Assembly (NCBI GenBank): GCA_005888595.1
Contig: VBAL01000012.1
Span: 1,084 to 33,208 of the forward strand
DNA from: Candidatus Segetimicrobium genomatis
Lineage (GTDB): Bacteria > Sysuimicrobiota > Sysuimicrobiia > Sysuimicrobiales > Kaftiobacteriaceae
Reading direction: 5' to 3'
Length of the DNA: 32,125 bases
The first letter of the stretch is position 1. Each line of letters starts with the position of its first letter. Positions 13,323 to 21,718 of this stretch are shown here, one piece after another. Below the pieces are notes generated by a model. That model did no database searches, had not been told where the DNA came from, and saw only the letters and a list, made by a program, of their open reading frames with translations. Made by a program: the position numbers and the translations under genes.

Positions 13323-15077
13323 ATGCGAGAGCGGATCATCATGCCGCTGCTGGTGATCGTGGCGGCGACGCTTGCCGCCGCGATGGCAGCCTCGCAAAGT
13401 GCCCCTCCCACGCTTCCGGACATCCCCAACCCGAAGGTCGTAGTGGAAGCTCCGGAGATCGGCAAGTTCGGCGGGACGTATATCGTGAGTTCGATCAGCG
13501 ACCCGCGCACCTTCAATCCGATCGTCGCGCAGGAGACGTCCTCAACCGGGGTGACCGGGGCCATTTTCGAAGGGCTGGTGGAGCAGAACTATCTCACCGG
13601 AGAGATCGAACCCGGGCTCGCCGAATCCTGGACCACGAGTCCGGACGGCCGGACCTGGACGTTTACCCTCCGCCAGGGTGTCCGCTGGACCGACGGCACA
13701 CCCCTGACGATGGATGACGTCCTCTTCAGCCTCGAGGCGGTGTTCACGGACGGGGTCCAGACCAGTACCGTCGACCTCCTCACGATTGAAGACAAGCCGA
13801 TTCGCTGGCGCAAGGTCGACGACCGGCGGATCGCCTTCATGACCGACAAGCCGGTGGGCACGTTCCTGCGGCTGATCGGATCGCTGGATATCATTCCAAA
13901 GCACAAGCTCGGAGATGCCCTGGCCAAGGGCGGCGCGGAGTTCAATAAGACGTACGGGATCGACACCCCGCCGCGCGAGATCGTGGGCACAGGTCTTTTC
14001 ATTCTGCAGTCGTATGTGCCCGGGCAGCGGGTCACCCTCCTGCGGAATCCCAACTACTGGAAGGTCGACCGGCAGGGCAACCGCCTGCCCTACCTGACCC
14101 GCTATGTGATCCTGATCGTTCCCAACCTGGAGGCGGCGAGGCTGAAGTTTCTGGCGAAAGAGACCGACCTGTATAGTGCACGGGCGCGCGAGTTCGCGGA
14201 GTTCAAACAGGGCGAGCAGGCGGGCAACTATACCATCCATGATGGCCCGGAGACGTTCAGTTCCGAGTTCCTGGTCTTCAACCAAAACCCCACCGGGGTG
14301 GCCCCACCGAAGCTCACCTGGTTCCAGGACGTACGCTTTCGCCGGGCGCTGAACTACGCCATCGACCGCAAGACCATCGCCGAACAGGTCTACGCGGGCC
14401 GGGCGTCTCCGGCGTGGGGGCCGGAAAGTACCGGCAACACGCTGTACTACAATCCCAAGCTGCCGCAGTACCCATACGATACCGGCCGCGCCCAGCAGTT
14501 GCTTGCCGAAGCCGGATATCAGAAGGGCAGCGAGGGCCTCCTGCGCGACGCGCAGGGGAATATCGTGGAGTTCATCATCTCCACCAACGCCGGGAATACC
14601 GATCGGGAGGCGATAGGGAACATCGTCCGCCAGGATTTCACCAAGCTCGGCATCCGGGTGACGTTTGCGCCGGAAGCGTTCAATACGCTGGTCGGGAAAC
14701 TTACGGGGACGTTCAAGTGGGAGGCGGTGATTATCGGGCTCACCGGCGGCATTGAGCCGGTGACCGGCCGGAACGTCTGGCTGAGCTCCGGTTCCCTGCA
14801 CATGTGGTGGCCCAAACAGGAGAAGCCGGCCACGGAGTGGGAGGTAGAGATCGACCGCCTCTTCGAACGCGCCACGGCCGAGATCAACCAGAATCGGCGC
14901 AGGCAATTGTACTTCCAGTACCAAGAAGTTGTCGCCACGCAGGTGCCGATGATGTTTTTCACCAACCCCAAGACGCAGCCGGCCGTCCGCAACACGCTGG
15001 GCAACATCAAACTCGGCCTGCAGGGCGTCCCTGGAGAACTGGAGACGCTATACCAGAAGACCACCTCCCGCCCATAG
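13323..15077 (+). CDS. Peptide-type ABC transporter substrate-binding protein (SBP family 5), set 1
   Basis: The 584-residue exported protein delivers a ligand, probably a peptide or similar compound, to the permease pair that follows. The signal peptide is residues 1-~24 (IIMPLLVIVAATLAAAMAAS). The mature part has the family-5 hallmarks: GGTYIVSSISDPRTFNPI, GLVEQNYLTGEIEPGLAESW, TWTFTLRQGVRWTDGTPLTMDDVLFSLEAV, VGTGLFILQSYVPGQRVTLLRNPNYWK, DVRFRRALNYAIDR and YPYDTGRAQQLLAEAGY. The start is ATG 13323, 6 bases after AGGAGG; an upstream ATG at 13287 has no such site. No Cys follows the signal peptide, so it is probably soluble in the periplasm. It is the first gene of transporter set 1. The ligand cannot be told from sequence. 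Confidence 0.92.
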   Translation: MRERIIMPLLVIVAATLAAAMAASQSAPPTLPDIPNPKVVVEAPEIGKFGGTYIVSSISDPRTFNPIVAQETSSTGVTGAIFEGLVEQNYLTGEIEPGLAESWTTSPDGRTWTFTLRQGVRWTDGTPLTMDDVLFSLEAVFTDGVQTSTVDLLTIEDKPIRWRKVDDRRIAFMTDKPVGTFLRLIGSLDIIPKHKLGDALAKGGAEFNKTYGIDTPPREIVGTGLFILQSYVPGQRVTLLRNPNYWKVDRQGNRLPYLTRYVILIVPNLEAARLKFLAKETDLYSARAREFAEFKQGEQAGNYTIHDGPETFSSEFLVFNQNPTGVAPPKLTWFQDVRFRRALNYAIDRKTIAEQVYAGRASPAWGPESTGNTLYYNPKLPQYPYDTGRAQQLLAEAGYQKGSEGLLRDAQGNIVEFIISTNAGNTDREAIGNIVRQDFTKLGIRVTFAPEAFNTLVGKLTGTFKWEAVIIGLTGGIEPVTGRNVWLSSGSLHMWWPKQEKPATEWEVEIDRLFERATAEINQNRRRQLYFQYQEVVATQVPMMFFTNPKTQPAVRNTLGNIKLGLQGVPGELETLYQKTTSRP

Positions 15078-15106
15078 TTCCACCCTGATCCAGCCCATCA
15101 GCAGCC

Positions 15107-16072
15107 GTGATCCGCCACATCGTCAGGCGCATGCTCCAGTTGATCCCCATGCTGCTGGGGATCACGGTCATGTCGTTTGTCATTATCCAGCTGTCCCCGG
15201 GCGATTTTCTCGCCGAGATCCGCTTGAACCCCATCGTGTCGCAAGAGACTGTGGACCGCATGCGCACCAACTTCGGCCTTGACCAGCCGCTGCATGTGCA
15301 GTACCTGCGCTGGCTGACGAACATCGTGCGGGGCGATTTCGGATACTCCTTCGCCTACCAGGTGCCGGTCCTGTGGCTCGTCCGGTCCAGACTGTTCAAC
15401 ACGCTGCTCCTCAACATCATAGCCCTCATCGTGGCATGGGCCATCGGCATCCCGATCGGCATTCACGCCGCCACGCACCAGTACTCGTGGTCTGACAACC
15501 TGCTGTCGCTGTTCTCATACGTCGGCATCTCTACCCCTACGTTTTTCTCCGGCCTGTTGCTGTTATTCGTCGCTTTCAAAACAGGATGGCTCCCGATTGG
15601 TGGGATGACCAGCCTCGACTACGATCTCTTCCCCTGGTACGGCAAGGCCTTCGATGTCGCCCGGCATCTCGTCATCCCGGTCATGGTACTGGGGGTGCTG
15701 GCCGTGGCCGGGTTGACCCGGCAGATGCGGGCCAACCTGTTGGAAGTGCTGCGGCAGGATTACGTCAAGACAGCGCGGGCGAAGGGCCTCGCCGAGCGGG
15801 TGGTCGTCAACAAGCACGCCGTGCGCAACGCCATCAACCCACTGATCACGATTTTCGGATTCGAGTTGGGCGGGTTGCTCAGCGGCTCGGCCATCCTGGA
15901 AGTGGTCATCGGCTGGCCGGGGCTGGGGCAGCTGATTCTCGACGCGGTGGTGCGCAAGGATCTATACGTCGTGATGGGCAGCCTCGTGATCGGTGGCGTC
16001 ACGCTTGTACTGGGCAACCTGATCGCCGACATCTTGTTGGCCTACAGCGATCCCCGGATCAGATATGACTGA
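15107..16072 (+). CDS. DppB-type ABC transporter permease, set 1
   Basis: The 321-residue inner-membrane protein has six predicted membrane segments, the first at ~9-29 (MLQLIPMLLGITVMSFVIIQL). The N-terminal layout RxxLxxIPxLLGI...FxLxxLSPGDF, then FGLDQPLHVQYLRWLTNIVRGDFGYSF is characteristic of DppB. The EAA loop that docks on the ATPase is LRQDYVKTARAKGLAERVV (215-233). It ends in DPRIRYD. The GTG start at 15107 has no strong ribosome binding site. It overlaps the set 1 DppC gene by 8 bases, so the two are translationally coupled. No ATPase follows, so the set must borrow one. Confidence 0.93.
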   Translation: MIRHIVRRMLQLIPMLLGITVMSFVIIQLSPGDFLAEIRLNPIVSQETVDRMRTNFGLDQPLHVQYLRWLTNIVRGDFGYSFAYQVPVLWLVRSRLFNTLLLNIIALIVAWAIGIPIGIHAATHQYSWSDNLLSLFSYVGISTPTFFSGLLLLFVAFKTGWLPIGGMTSLDYDLFPWYGKAFDVARHLVIPVMVLGVLAVAGLTRQMRANLLEVLRQDYVKTARAKGLAERVVVNKHAVRNAINPLITIFGFELGGLLSGSAILEVVIGWPGLGQLILDAVVRKDLYVVMGSLVIGGVTLVLGNLIADILLAYSDPRIRYD

Positions 16073-17276
16073 GGCTGTCGGAGATCAAGGGTCGGGGATC
16101 AGCCACGGCCCGGGAGAAGAACGCCAGGCTGCCACGTCGTCTGCCCAGCCCCCCGAGACCGGTCCCCTGACCCGTCCGCAGCCAGGGCGGCTCCCCGGCA
16201 CCCAACCCCGGACACCTCTGCAATTGGCCTGGCGCCAGCTCCGCCGACACCGCCTGGCGCTCCTGGGCGGCGTGGTGCTGGTCATCTTCTATGTGATGGC
16301 TCTGGTGGCGGACTTTCTCGCTCCGTATCCTCTCGACTTCTCTGACCGGGAACGGTTCTACCATCCGCCCGCCGCGCTGCATCTCCGCGACGCTACGGGG
16401 GAGTGGCATCTGCGTCCATTCGTGTACGCGACGAGGCTCGTCGATCCCGGCCTGCGAACGTTTGAGGCCGATCGGTCACGCGGGTATCCGGTGCGCTTCT
16501 TCGTGAGGGGCGAACCATACCGGCTGCTGTGGTTGGTGCCCACCCGTGTCCATCTTTTTGGTGTCGATGATCCGGCGCGCATCTTCCTGATGGGAAGTGA
16601 TGGCTTCGGGCGCGACGTCTTCACCAGAATCGTCTATGGGAGCCGAATCTCGCTGATTGTCGGCCTGCTGGTTGTGGCGGTAACGATCCCCATCGGCATG
16701 GTGTACGGTGGGATTGCCGGCTACTTTGGCGGGCGCGTGGACAACCTGATGATGCGGGTTGCTGAAGTTATCATTGCCTTTCCTTCGTTCTATCTCTTGC
16801 TGACGCTCAGCGCCGTGCTCCCGGCGACCGTTGGGTGTGCGACCCGATTCTACCTGATCATTGTGATCCTCAGCTCGATTGGGTGGGCAGGTTTCGCGCG
16901 CCTCATCCGCGGTTATGTCCTCGCGCTCAAGCAATTCGAGTTTGTGCTGGCGGCCAAGGCGATGGGGCAGGGGGATCTGCGTATCATCCTTCGGCACGTC
17001 CTGCCAAACACCAGCTCCCTGGTTATCATTGTGGCGACGCTGACAATCCCCTCAGCCATCCTGGGGGAGTCGGCACTGAGTTTTCTTGGGTTGGGAGTGC
17101 GGGAGCCCTGCTCGAGTTGGGGGAATCTGTTGTCCGCCGGCGCCAATCTCATCAATCTGAGCCGTTCCCCTTGGCTGCTGATACCCGGTCTGTTCATTGT
17201 GGCCACTGTGGTGGCCTTCAACTTCCTGGGGGATGGACTCCGCGATGCGCTCGACCCGAGAATGCGCACCGGGTAG
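16065..17276 (+). CDS. DppC-type ABC transporter permease with enlarged first external loop, set 1
   Basis: The 403-residue permease is longer than the usual ~300. The surplus has two sources. Residues 1-50 are low-complexity, rich in Gly, Pro and Gln, and begin over GGTCGGGGATCA-like repeat DNA. Residues ~87-176 form a long loop after the first membrane segment (ALLGGVVLVIFYVMALVADFL), containing WHLRPFVYATRLVDPGLRTF and LVPTRVHLFGVDDP before the conserved LMGSDGFGRDVFTRIVYGSRISL. The EAA loop is KQFEFVLAAKAMGQGDLRII with RHVLPNT, and the end is GDGLRDALDPRMRTG. DppC proteins of this long-loop type often occur with binding proteins like that of set 1; this is from memory. ATG 16065 overlaps the stop of the upstream permease. 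Confidence 0.92.
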   Translation: MTEAVGDQGSGISHGPGEERQAATSSAQPPETGPLTRPQPGRLPGTQPRTPLQLAWRQLRRHRLALLGGVVLVIFYVMALVADFLAPYPLDFSDRERFYHPPAALHLRDATGEWHLRPFVYATRLVDPGLRTFEADRSRGYPVRFFVRGEPYRLLWLVPTRVHLFGVDDPARIFLMGSDGFGRDVFTRIVYGSRISLIVGLLVVAVTIPIGMVYGGIAGYFGGRVDNLMMRVAEVIIAFPSFYLLLTLSAVLPATVGCATRFYLIIVILSSIGWAGFARLIRGYVLALKQFEFVLAAKAMGQGDLRIILRHVLPNTSSLVIIVATLTIPSAILGESALSFLGLGVREPCSSWGNLLSAGANLINLSRSPWLLIPGLFIVATVVAFNFLGDGLRDALDPRMRTG

Positions 17277-17277
17277 C

Positions 17278-17301
17278 CGAAAGCCGTTTGGGGCGTTTCG
17301 C
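17278..17301 (+). terminator. Possible hairpin terminator after transporter set 1
   Basis: A 9-bp stem with one mismatch (CGAAAAGCC at 17278-17286 with GGCGTTTCG at 17293-17301) starts 2 bases after the stop. There is no T-run, so it may be a transcript-end stabiliser rather than a terminator. A second small stem CCAAAC/GTTTGG lies at 17312-17327. Confidence 0.45.
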
Positions 17302-17416
17302 AAATGTAATCCAAACGTTTGTTTGGTAAAACTGCTGTGCTTACGATTTGATTCATCGAGACGATAGCCATGGTAGGAGAGATGCCAGGTCCAGAGAGAA
17401 CCCCGAACAAGGAATA

Positions 17417-17440
17417 ATCGTATGCATATCGTATACGATA
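17417..17440 (+). promoter_or_regulatory. Palindromic operator-like site upstream of the HTH gene
   Basis: TATCGTATACGATA (17427-17440) is a perfect 14-bp palindrome. A further half-site ATCGTAT at 17417-17423 repeats the left half exactly 11 bases upstream, one helical turn. The site is AT-rich in a GC-rich genome and lies 34 bases before the HTH gene start, where an autoregulator would bind. No promoter hexamers were identified with confidence. Confidence 0.55.
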
Positions 17441-17473
17441 GTGTACTTTAGTGAACTCGGAGGGGACCCTGCC

Positions 17474-17821
17474 ATGTCGTCCGACCCAAAAGGCGCCTGG
17501 TCTGATATTTTGACCGTCGGTCAGGTTGCCGCCTACCTGCAACTCAACCGGCTCACCGTCTACCGCTACATCCGCGAGGGCCGCCTCAGAGCCTCCAAAG
17601 TCGGCAAGGCCTACCGGATTCGCAAGGCGGATGTGGACTGGTTCCTGGACAGCATGCGCACTCCACCGGTCCGCCGGTCGAAGGCAGCAGTTCGCCCGGA
17701 GGGTGTCGCAGCGAAACGACCGGATCCCGTTGCAGTCGCGCCGCGGGTCGATTCGGCAGACCTGCGAGATCGCGAACTAACCTTAAACCCGATGGAGTGG
17801 GTGACCCGGGGATTGCACTAA
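17474..17821 (+). CDS. Small helix-turn-helix protein, excisionase/MerR-like DNA-binding family
   Basis: The 115-residue product has one DNA-binding domain at residues ~14-58: ILTVGQVAAYLQLNRLTVYR, then YIREGRLRASKVGKAYRIRKADVDWFL. This is the winged-helix 'excisionase family' pattern (VxExAxxLxVxxxTVYRxIxxGxLxAxKVGxxYRI). Residues 60-115 are a basic, Pro/Ala-rich tail with no recognised domain, ending NPMEWVTRGLH. ATG 17474 lies 9 bases after GGAGGG. It stands alone between transporter sets 1 and 2, so it may regulate one or both; there is no integrase nearby, which argues against a true phage excisionase. The palindrome upstream is a candidate autoregulatory site. Confidence 0.85.
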   Translation: MSSDPKGAWSDILTVGQVAAYLQLNRLTVYRYIREGRLRASKVGKAYRIRKADVDWFLDSMRTPPVRRSKAAVRPEGVAAKRPDPVAVAPRVDSADLRDRELTLNPMEWVTRGLH

Positions 17822-17871
17822 CCTAGAGATTGCGGGTACGTGCCCAAATCTGCTCGTGGAGGGTGAGTGAG

Positions 17872-19551
17872 ATGCGAGTACGCTGGCAGAGGGTATCACT
17901 GCTGATGATGACGCTGCTCACGCTCACGGTCTGGCCTGCTGCCGGGGTCCAGGCACAGCCGACTGCGGGTCGTGACACTGTCGTGATCGGCATGTCCCAG
18001 GAGCCCGACTTTCTGAATCCGATGTTCGTGGAGATGGCCGCCGCCCGCGGAGTGCAGGCCACGATCTTCACAGACGACGTCCAGCGGGATAATACCTGGA
18101 AACAGTTTCCACAAGGCGTCGAGTACATGCCGAGTCTAAAGGACGGTACGTGGAAGCTCGATGGCGAGAAGATGACGCTGGTGTGGAAAGTCAAGGCACG
18201 CAACTGGTCAGACGGAAAGCCTGTCACCTGCGGCGACTACGTCTTCGGCAACAGCGTCGCCCGCAACGAGCAGGTCCCGGTGGTGACGCGCGATATCACG
18301 AATCGCATCGCCAACGTCGTGTGCACGAAAGGCGCGGAGGGTCTGGATATCACGGTGAACTGGAAGGAGCGCTACGCGCATGCGAACGCGACCGTGACGG
18401 AGTATGGTGCGATGCCACGCCACGTGCTGGAGCGCTATTACCGAGACAACCCGACCAAGCTCAACGAGGCCCCGTTCGGCAACGACCCCAAATTCACAGT
18501 CGGTGATGGTCCGTACAAGCTGGTGGAATGGCGGAAGGGTTCGTCTCTGACGGTGGAGTCGGTCGGCGATCACCCCATCTTCGGTGCGCCGAAGGTCAAG
18601 CGCATCACGTGGCGCTTCATCCCCGACACCAACGCGCTGGTCGCCAACATGCTCTCCGGCGCCATCGACGCTATCAGCACCACCGGGCTCACATTTGACC
18701 TGGCGGTGCAGCTGGACAAGCAGTCCGGCGGTCGGTTCAAAGTGTACTTCGAACCCGGGCTGATCTGGGAGCACATAGACCTCAACTTTGACAACCCGCT
18801 CCTTCAGGACGTTCGGGTTCGCCGGGCCCTGGCCTACGGCATCAACCGTGAGGGCATCTCCCAGCAGTTGTTTGAGGGCAAGCAGCCGGTGTCCAATACG
18901 TACCTGCCGCCGCGTCATCCCGGGTACACCGATGCCGTCCAGAAGTATCCGTATGATCCGGCCCGGGCTCGCGCGATGCTGCAGGAGGCCGGGTTCACCC
19001 CCGGTTCCGACGGCATCCTACGCAACGCCGCCGGGCAGCGACTGGCGCTAGAACTCAATACCACCGCCGGCAACCGGGTGCGGGAACAGGTGGAGCAGAT
19101 CATCCAGCAAAACCTGAAGGACATCGGGATCGAGATCACGATCCAAAACTACCCGGCTCGTGTCTACTTTGGTGAGATCACCAACCAGCGCAAGTACAAA
19201 GCGCTGGCGATGTATGCGTGGCTGCAGTCCCCCATCTCCGACTGCGCCGACCTCTACACGACGGATAGTATCCCGAACGAGAAGAACGGATGGTCCGGGC
19301 AGAACTACCCGGGCTACAAGAATGCCGACATGGACAAGATCTGCAAGGCGGCCCGCAGCGAGGTCGACGAGGCCAAGCGGAACAAGCTGCTCAACGACAG
19401 CGCGGCCATTTTCGCGCGGGATCTGCCGGCGATCCCTCTCTACATTCGCGTCTCCGTGTCGGCGGCGAAAACCGGCCTGCAGGGCTACTCGGCACTCTCG
19501 CTGAGCGGCACGTATGAGACCTGGAACGCGTCCCGGTGGTTCTGGCAGTGA
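17872..19551 (+). CDS. Peptide-type ABC transporter substrate-binding protein (SBP family 5), set 2
   Basis: The 559-residue exported protein has a signal peptide to ~residue 29 (SLLMMTLLTLTVWPAAGVQAQ). Family-5 features are VVIGMSQEPDFLNPMF, LVWKVKARNWSDGKPVTCGDYVF, GDGPYKLVEWRKGSSLTVES, DVRVRRALAYGINREGI, YPYDPARARAMLQEAGFTPG and LNTTAGNRVREQVEQIIQQNLKDIGIEI. The start is ATG 17872 about 7 bases after GGAGGGTGAG. It is 50 bases after the HTH gene and may be transcribed with it. A strong hairpin separates it from its permeases, which would leave binding protein in excess over permease. Confidence 0.92.
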   Translation: MRVRWQRVSLLMMTLLTLTVWPAAGVQAQPTAGRDTVVIGMSQEPDFLNPMFVEMAAARGVQATIFTDDVQRDNTWKQFPQGVEYMPSLKDGTWKLDGEKMTLVWKVKARNWSDGKPVTCGDYVFGNSVARNEQVPVVTRDITNRIANVVCTKGAEGLDITVNWKERYAHANATVTEYGAMPRHVLERYYRDNPTKLNEAPFGNDPKFTVGDGPYKLVEWRKGSSLTVESVGDHPIFGAPKVKRITWRFIPDTNALVANMLSGAIDAISTTGLTFDLAVQLDKQSGGRFKVYFEPGLIWEHIDLNFDNPLLQDVRVRRALAYGINREGISQQLFEGKQPVSNTYLPPRHPGYTDAVQKYPYDPARARAMLQEAGFTPGSDGILRNAAGQRLALELNTTAGNRVREQVEQIIQQNLKDIGIEITIQNYPARVYFGEITNQRKYKALAMYAWLQSPISDCADLYTTDSIPNEKNGWSGQNYPGYKNADMDKICKAARSEVDEAKRNKLLNDSAAIFARDLPAIPLYIRVSVSAAKTGLQGYSALSLSGTYETWNASRWFWQ

Positions 19552-19564
19552 TCGGCTAATCGAG

Positions 19565-19600
19565 CTCTGGAGCCGGCGCTTCGTCGGCTCCAGAGTTCCT
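19565..19600 (+). terminator. Intercistronic hairpin after set 2 binding protein
   Basis: A perfect 11-bp stem CTCTGGAGCCG (19565-19575) and CGGCTCCAGAG (19585-19595) encloses a 9-base loop and is followed by TTCCTT. It lies between the binding-protein and permease genes, so a partial terminator or mRNA stabiliser is more likely than a full stop. Confidence 0.7.
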
Positions 19601-19622
19601 TAGACCGAGAAAGGACAATCGC

Positions 19623-20618
19623 GTGCAGCGGTACATTTTCCGGCGGCTGGTGCAGATGATCCCCATTGCGCTGGGGATCTCCGTGTTGATGTTCACCCTG
19701 CTGACGCTCGCCCCGGGCGATCCCGTCGACCTGCTCATTTCCTCCGACCCTCGCGTGAAGCCTGAAGATGTGATTCGATTGAAACACCTGTACGGCCTGG
19801 ATCAGCCCATTCACATCCGTTACCTCAAGTGGCTGGGTCGTACGGTGCGGGGCGACCTGGGGTTTTCGCGCACCTACAAAGAGCCCGTCACCGAATTGAT
19901 GCAGGACCGCATCGGCAACAGCCTCTGGCTCACTGTGACCGCGTTTGTCTTGGCGATCGCGGTGGCGGTCCCGGTGGGGATTTTCTCAGCGCTGCATCAG
20001 TATTCGGCTCTGGACTACACGGCCACGACCTTCACGTTTTTTGGGGTGTCCATCCCCGTGTTCTGGTTTGGCATCATGGCCATCTATCTGTTTGCCGTCT
20101 GGCACCCCTGGACTCAGATCCCGGGCCTGGCCGGGCTGGTCCTGCCGCCCGGCGGCATCAGCACTCCGGGCGTCCCCGGCGGGCTGCCGTTTTTCCTGGA
20201 CCGGGTGCGCTACATCATCCTGCCGTCTATCGTGCTGGCGTTGTTGTCGATGGCGACCTACACGCGCTATACGCGGTCCAGCATGCTGGAGGTCATCCGG
20301 CAGGACTATGTGCGCACCGCGCGCGCCAAAGGACTGGCCGAAGGCGTGGTCGTCAACAAGCACGCGCTGCGTAATGCGCTCATTCCGTTGGTGACGATCA
20401 TCGCGCTGTCCATCTCCGGCCTGTTCGCCGGCGCACCCATCACAGAAACCGTGTTTGCCTGGCCGGGGGTGGGGCGTCTGTTGGTGGACTCGGTCATCGG
20501 CGGCGACTACGTCGCCGCGCAGGCTGTGCTCATGTTCCTGGCGGTGCTGGTCCTAATTTTCAATCTGATCGCCGATGTTGGGTACGCACTACTCGATCCG
20601 CGGATCAAATATGACTAG
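19623..20618 (+). CDS. DppB-type ABC transporter permease, set 2
   Basis: The 331-residue integral membrane protein starts QRYIFRRLVQMIPIALGISVLMFTLLTLAPGDPVDLL. It carries LYGLDQPIHIRYLKWLGRTVRGDLGFS and the EAA loop IRQDYVRTARAKGLAEGVVV with NKHALRNALIP, and ends DPRIKYD. A periplasmic stretch (HPWTQIPGLAGLVLPPGG and following) before the EAA region is typical of DppB members that see peptides or nickel. It begins at GTG 19623 after GAAAGGA. The stop at 20618 overlaps the beginning of a 9-base repeat array that separates it from its DppC partner. Confidence 0.93.
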   Translation: MQRYIFRRLVQMIPIALGISVLMFTLLTLAPGDPVDLLISSDPRVKPEDVIRLKHLYGLDQPIHIRYLKWLGRTVRGDLGFSRTYKEPVTELMQDRIGNSLWLTVTAFVLAIAVAVPVGIFSALHQYSALDYTATTFTFFGVSIPVFWFGIMAIYLFAVWHPWTQIPGLAGLVLPPGGISTPGVPGGLPFFLDRVRYIILPSIVLALLSMATYTRYTRSSMLEVIRQDYVRTARAKGLAEGVVVNKHALRNALIPLVTIIALSISGLFAGAPITETVFAWPGVGRLLVDSVIGGDYVAAQAVLMFLAVLVLIFNLIADVGYALLDPRIKYD

Positions 20619-20757
20619 TCTCCCCGGTCTTCCCAGTCTTCCCGGTCCCCCTGCACCTTGGCCGTGTAGAGGTTGGGTGGTGCGCGCGGGAGCGGCCGAC
20701 CCCAACCAGTTGGACCGGGTAGACTGGATCGACTGGACAGACTGGAAGGACTGAGGA
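20617..20757. repeat. Inverted 9-base repeat array between set 2 permease genes
   Basis: Left array 20617-20652: AGTCTCCCC, GGTCTTCCC, AGTCTTCCC, GGTCCCCCT. Right array 20713-20757: GACCGGGTA, GACTGGATC, GACTGGACA, GACTGGAAG, GACTGAGGA. The right units are the left ones on the other strand (CC(A/G)GTC core). The last two right units supply AAGGA, 9 bases before the next start codon. Confidence 0.85.
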
Positions 20758-20759
20758 TA

Positions 20760-21662
20760 GTGCGCAACGCGATCACGGTGCCGGCGCTGACAGCGGCGGT
20801 ACCGGCCGCGCGGGCCGGAGACGGATACTGGCAGATCGCCTGGCGGCGGTTGCGCCGTCACCGCCTGGCGATGGGGGGCCTGCTGATCATTGTTCTGCTG
20901 ATCGCGGTGGCGGTGCTCGCTCCCTGGATCGCGCCGTACAAGTTTGAACAGATTGACCTGCTCAACCGCTTCGCTATGCCGTTTGCGTCCCGCCACCTGC
21001 TGGGCACCGATGATCTGGGCCACGACGTGCTGACCCGCCTGCTGTTCGCCGGTCGCGTCTCGCTGCTGGTCGGCTTCGCCGCCGCGCTATCCGCGGTGGC
21101 GCTGGGGACGCTGGTCGGCGTGATGGCGGGTTTCTACAGCGGGGTGGTCGACAACGCCCTGATGCGCCTGACCGACATCGTGCTGACGCTGCCGATTTTT
21201 GGCGTGCTCCTGCTGCTGGGCCGCTACTTCGGCGGCGGCATCGTGCCGATTGTGGCCATCATCGGCCTGTTTGGGTGGACAATCGCCGCGCGGCTGGTCC
21301 GCGGCGAGATCCTGCGATTGAAAACCCAGGATTTTGCCGACGCGGCGCGGGCGCTGGGCGCGAACGAGACGCGCATCATCTTCCGGCACCTGCTGCCGAA
21401 TGCGCTCGCGCCGATCATCGTGGCCGCCACGCTGGACGTGGGCGGAGCTATTCTTACCGAGGCGGCGCTGTCCTACTTCGGGGTGGGCATCCAGCCGCCG
21501 ACCCCCTCATGGGGCAACATGCTGCAGAATGCTCAGAGCTACATGTGGACGTCGCCGTGGCTGGCGTTCTGGCCAGGGGCGATGATCTTTCTGACGGTGT
21601 TGTGCTTCAACTTTTTCGGTGACGGGCTGCGGGACGCGCTCGATCCTCGCTTAAAGCTGTGA
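20760..21662 (+). CDS. DppC-type ABC transporter permease, set 2
   Basis: With the GTG start at 20760 the product has 300 residues, the usual DppC size. First membrane segment: MGGLLIIVLLIAVAVLAPWIA after WRRLRRHRLA. Then HLLGTDDLGHDVLTRLLFAGRVSLLVGF, the EAA loop LKTQDFADAARALGANETRI with FRHLLPNALAP, then LSYFGVGIQPPTPSWGNML and GDGLRDALDPRLKL. An ATG at 20673 would add 29 residues translated from the 9-base repeat (RLDRLDRLEGL), so it is rejected. The ribosome binding site AAGGA of the chosen start lies in repeat DNA. It forms a channel with the preceding DppB. Confidence 0.92.
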   Translation: MRNAITVPALTAAVPAARAGDGYWQIAWRRLRRHRLAMGGLLIIVLLIAVAVLAPWIAPYKFEQIDLLNRFAMPFASRHLLGTDDLGHDVLTRLLFAGRVSLLVGFAAALSAVALGTLVGVMAGFYSGVVDNALMRLTDIVLTLPIFGVLLLLGRYFGGGIVPIVAIIGLFGWTIAARLVRGEILRLKTQDFADAARALGANETRIIFRHLLPNALAPIIVAATLDVGGAILTEAALSYFGVGIQPPTPSWGNMLQNAQSYMWTSPWLAFWPGAMIFLTVLCFNFFGDGLRDALDPRLKL

Positions 21663-21665
21663 GTA

Positions 21666-21686
21666 CCTCTCCCATGTGGGGAGAGG
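21666..21686. repeat. CCTCTCCC hairpin repeat before set 3 binding protein
   Basis: CCTCTCCC (21666-21673) and GGGAGAGG (21679-21686) form an 8-bp stem with the loop ATGTG, followed by GTAGGGTGGGGACGG. This resembles the short 'CCTCTCCCC-GGGGAGAGG' repeats common in many GC-rich genomes. It fills the gap between two transporter sets. Confidence 0.6.
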
Positions 21687-21718
21687 GTAGGGTGGGGACG
21701 GAATTTGGAGGGATGACG

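Noticed and set aside
13542-14924. Long minus-strand open frame opposite the set 1 binding protein (460 codons)
   Set aside because: Same reason: GC-driven shadow frame without protein-like features.
17278-17473. A small protein gene or non-coding RNA in the gap before the HTH gene
   Set aside because: No frame with a start, ribosome binding site and protein-like sequence was found; only small hairpins and the palindromic site are supported.
17474-17821. HTH gene as part of a prophage or integrative element
   Set aside because: There is no integrase, attachment-site tRNA or phage gene nearby; the excisionase-like domain is also common in ordinary regulators.
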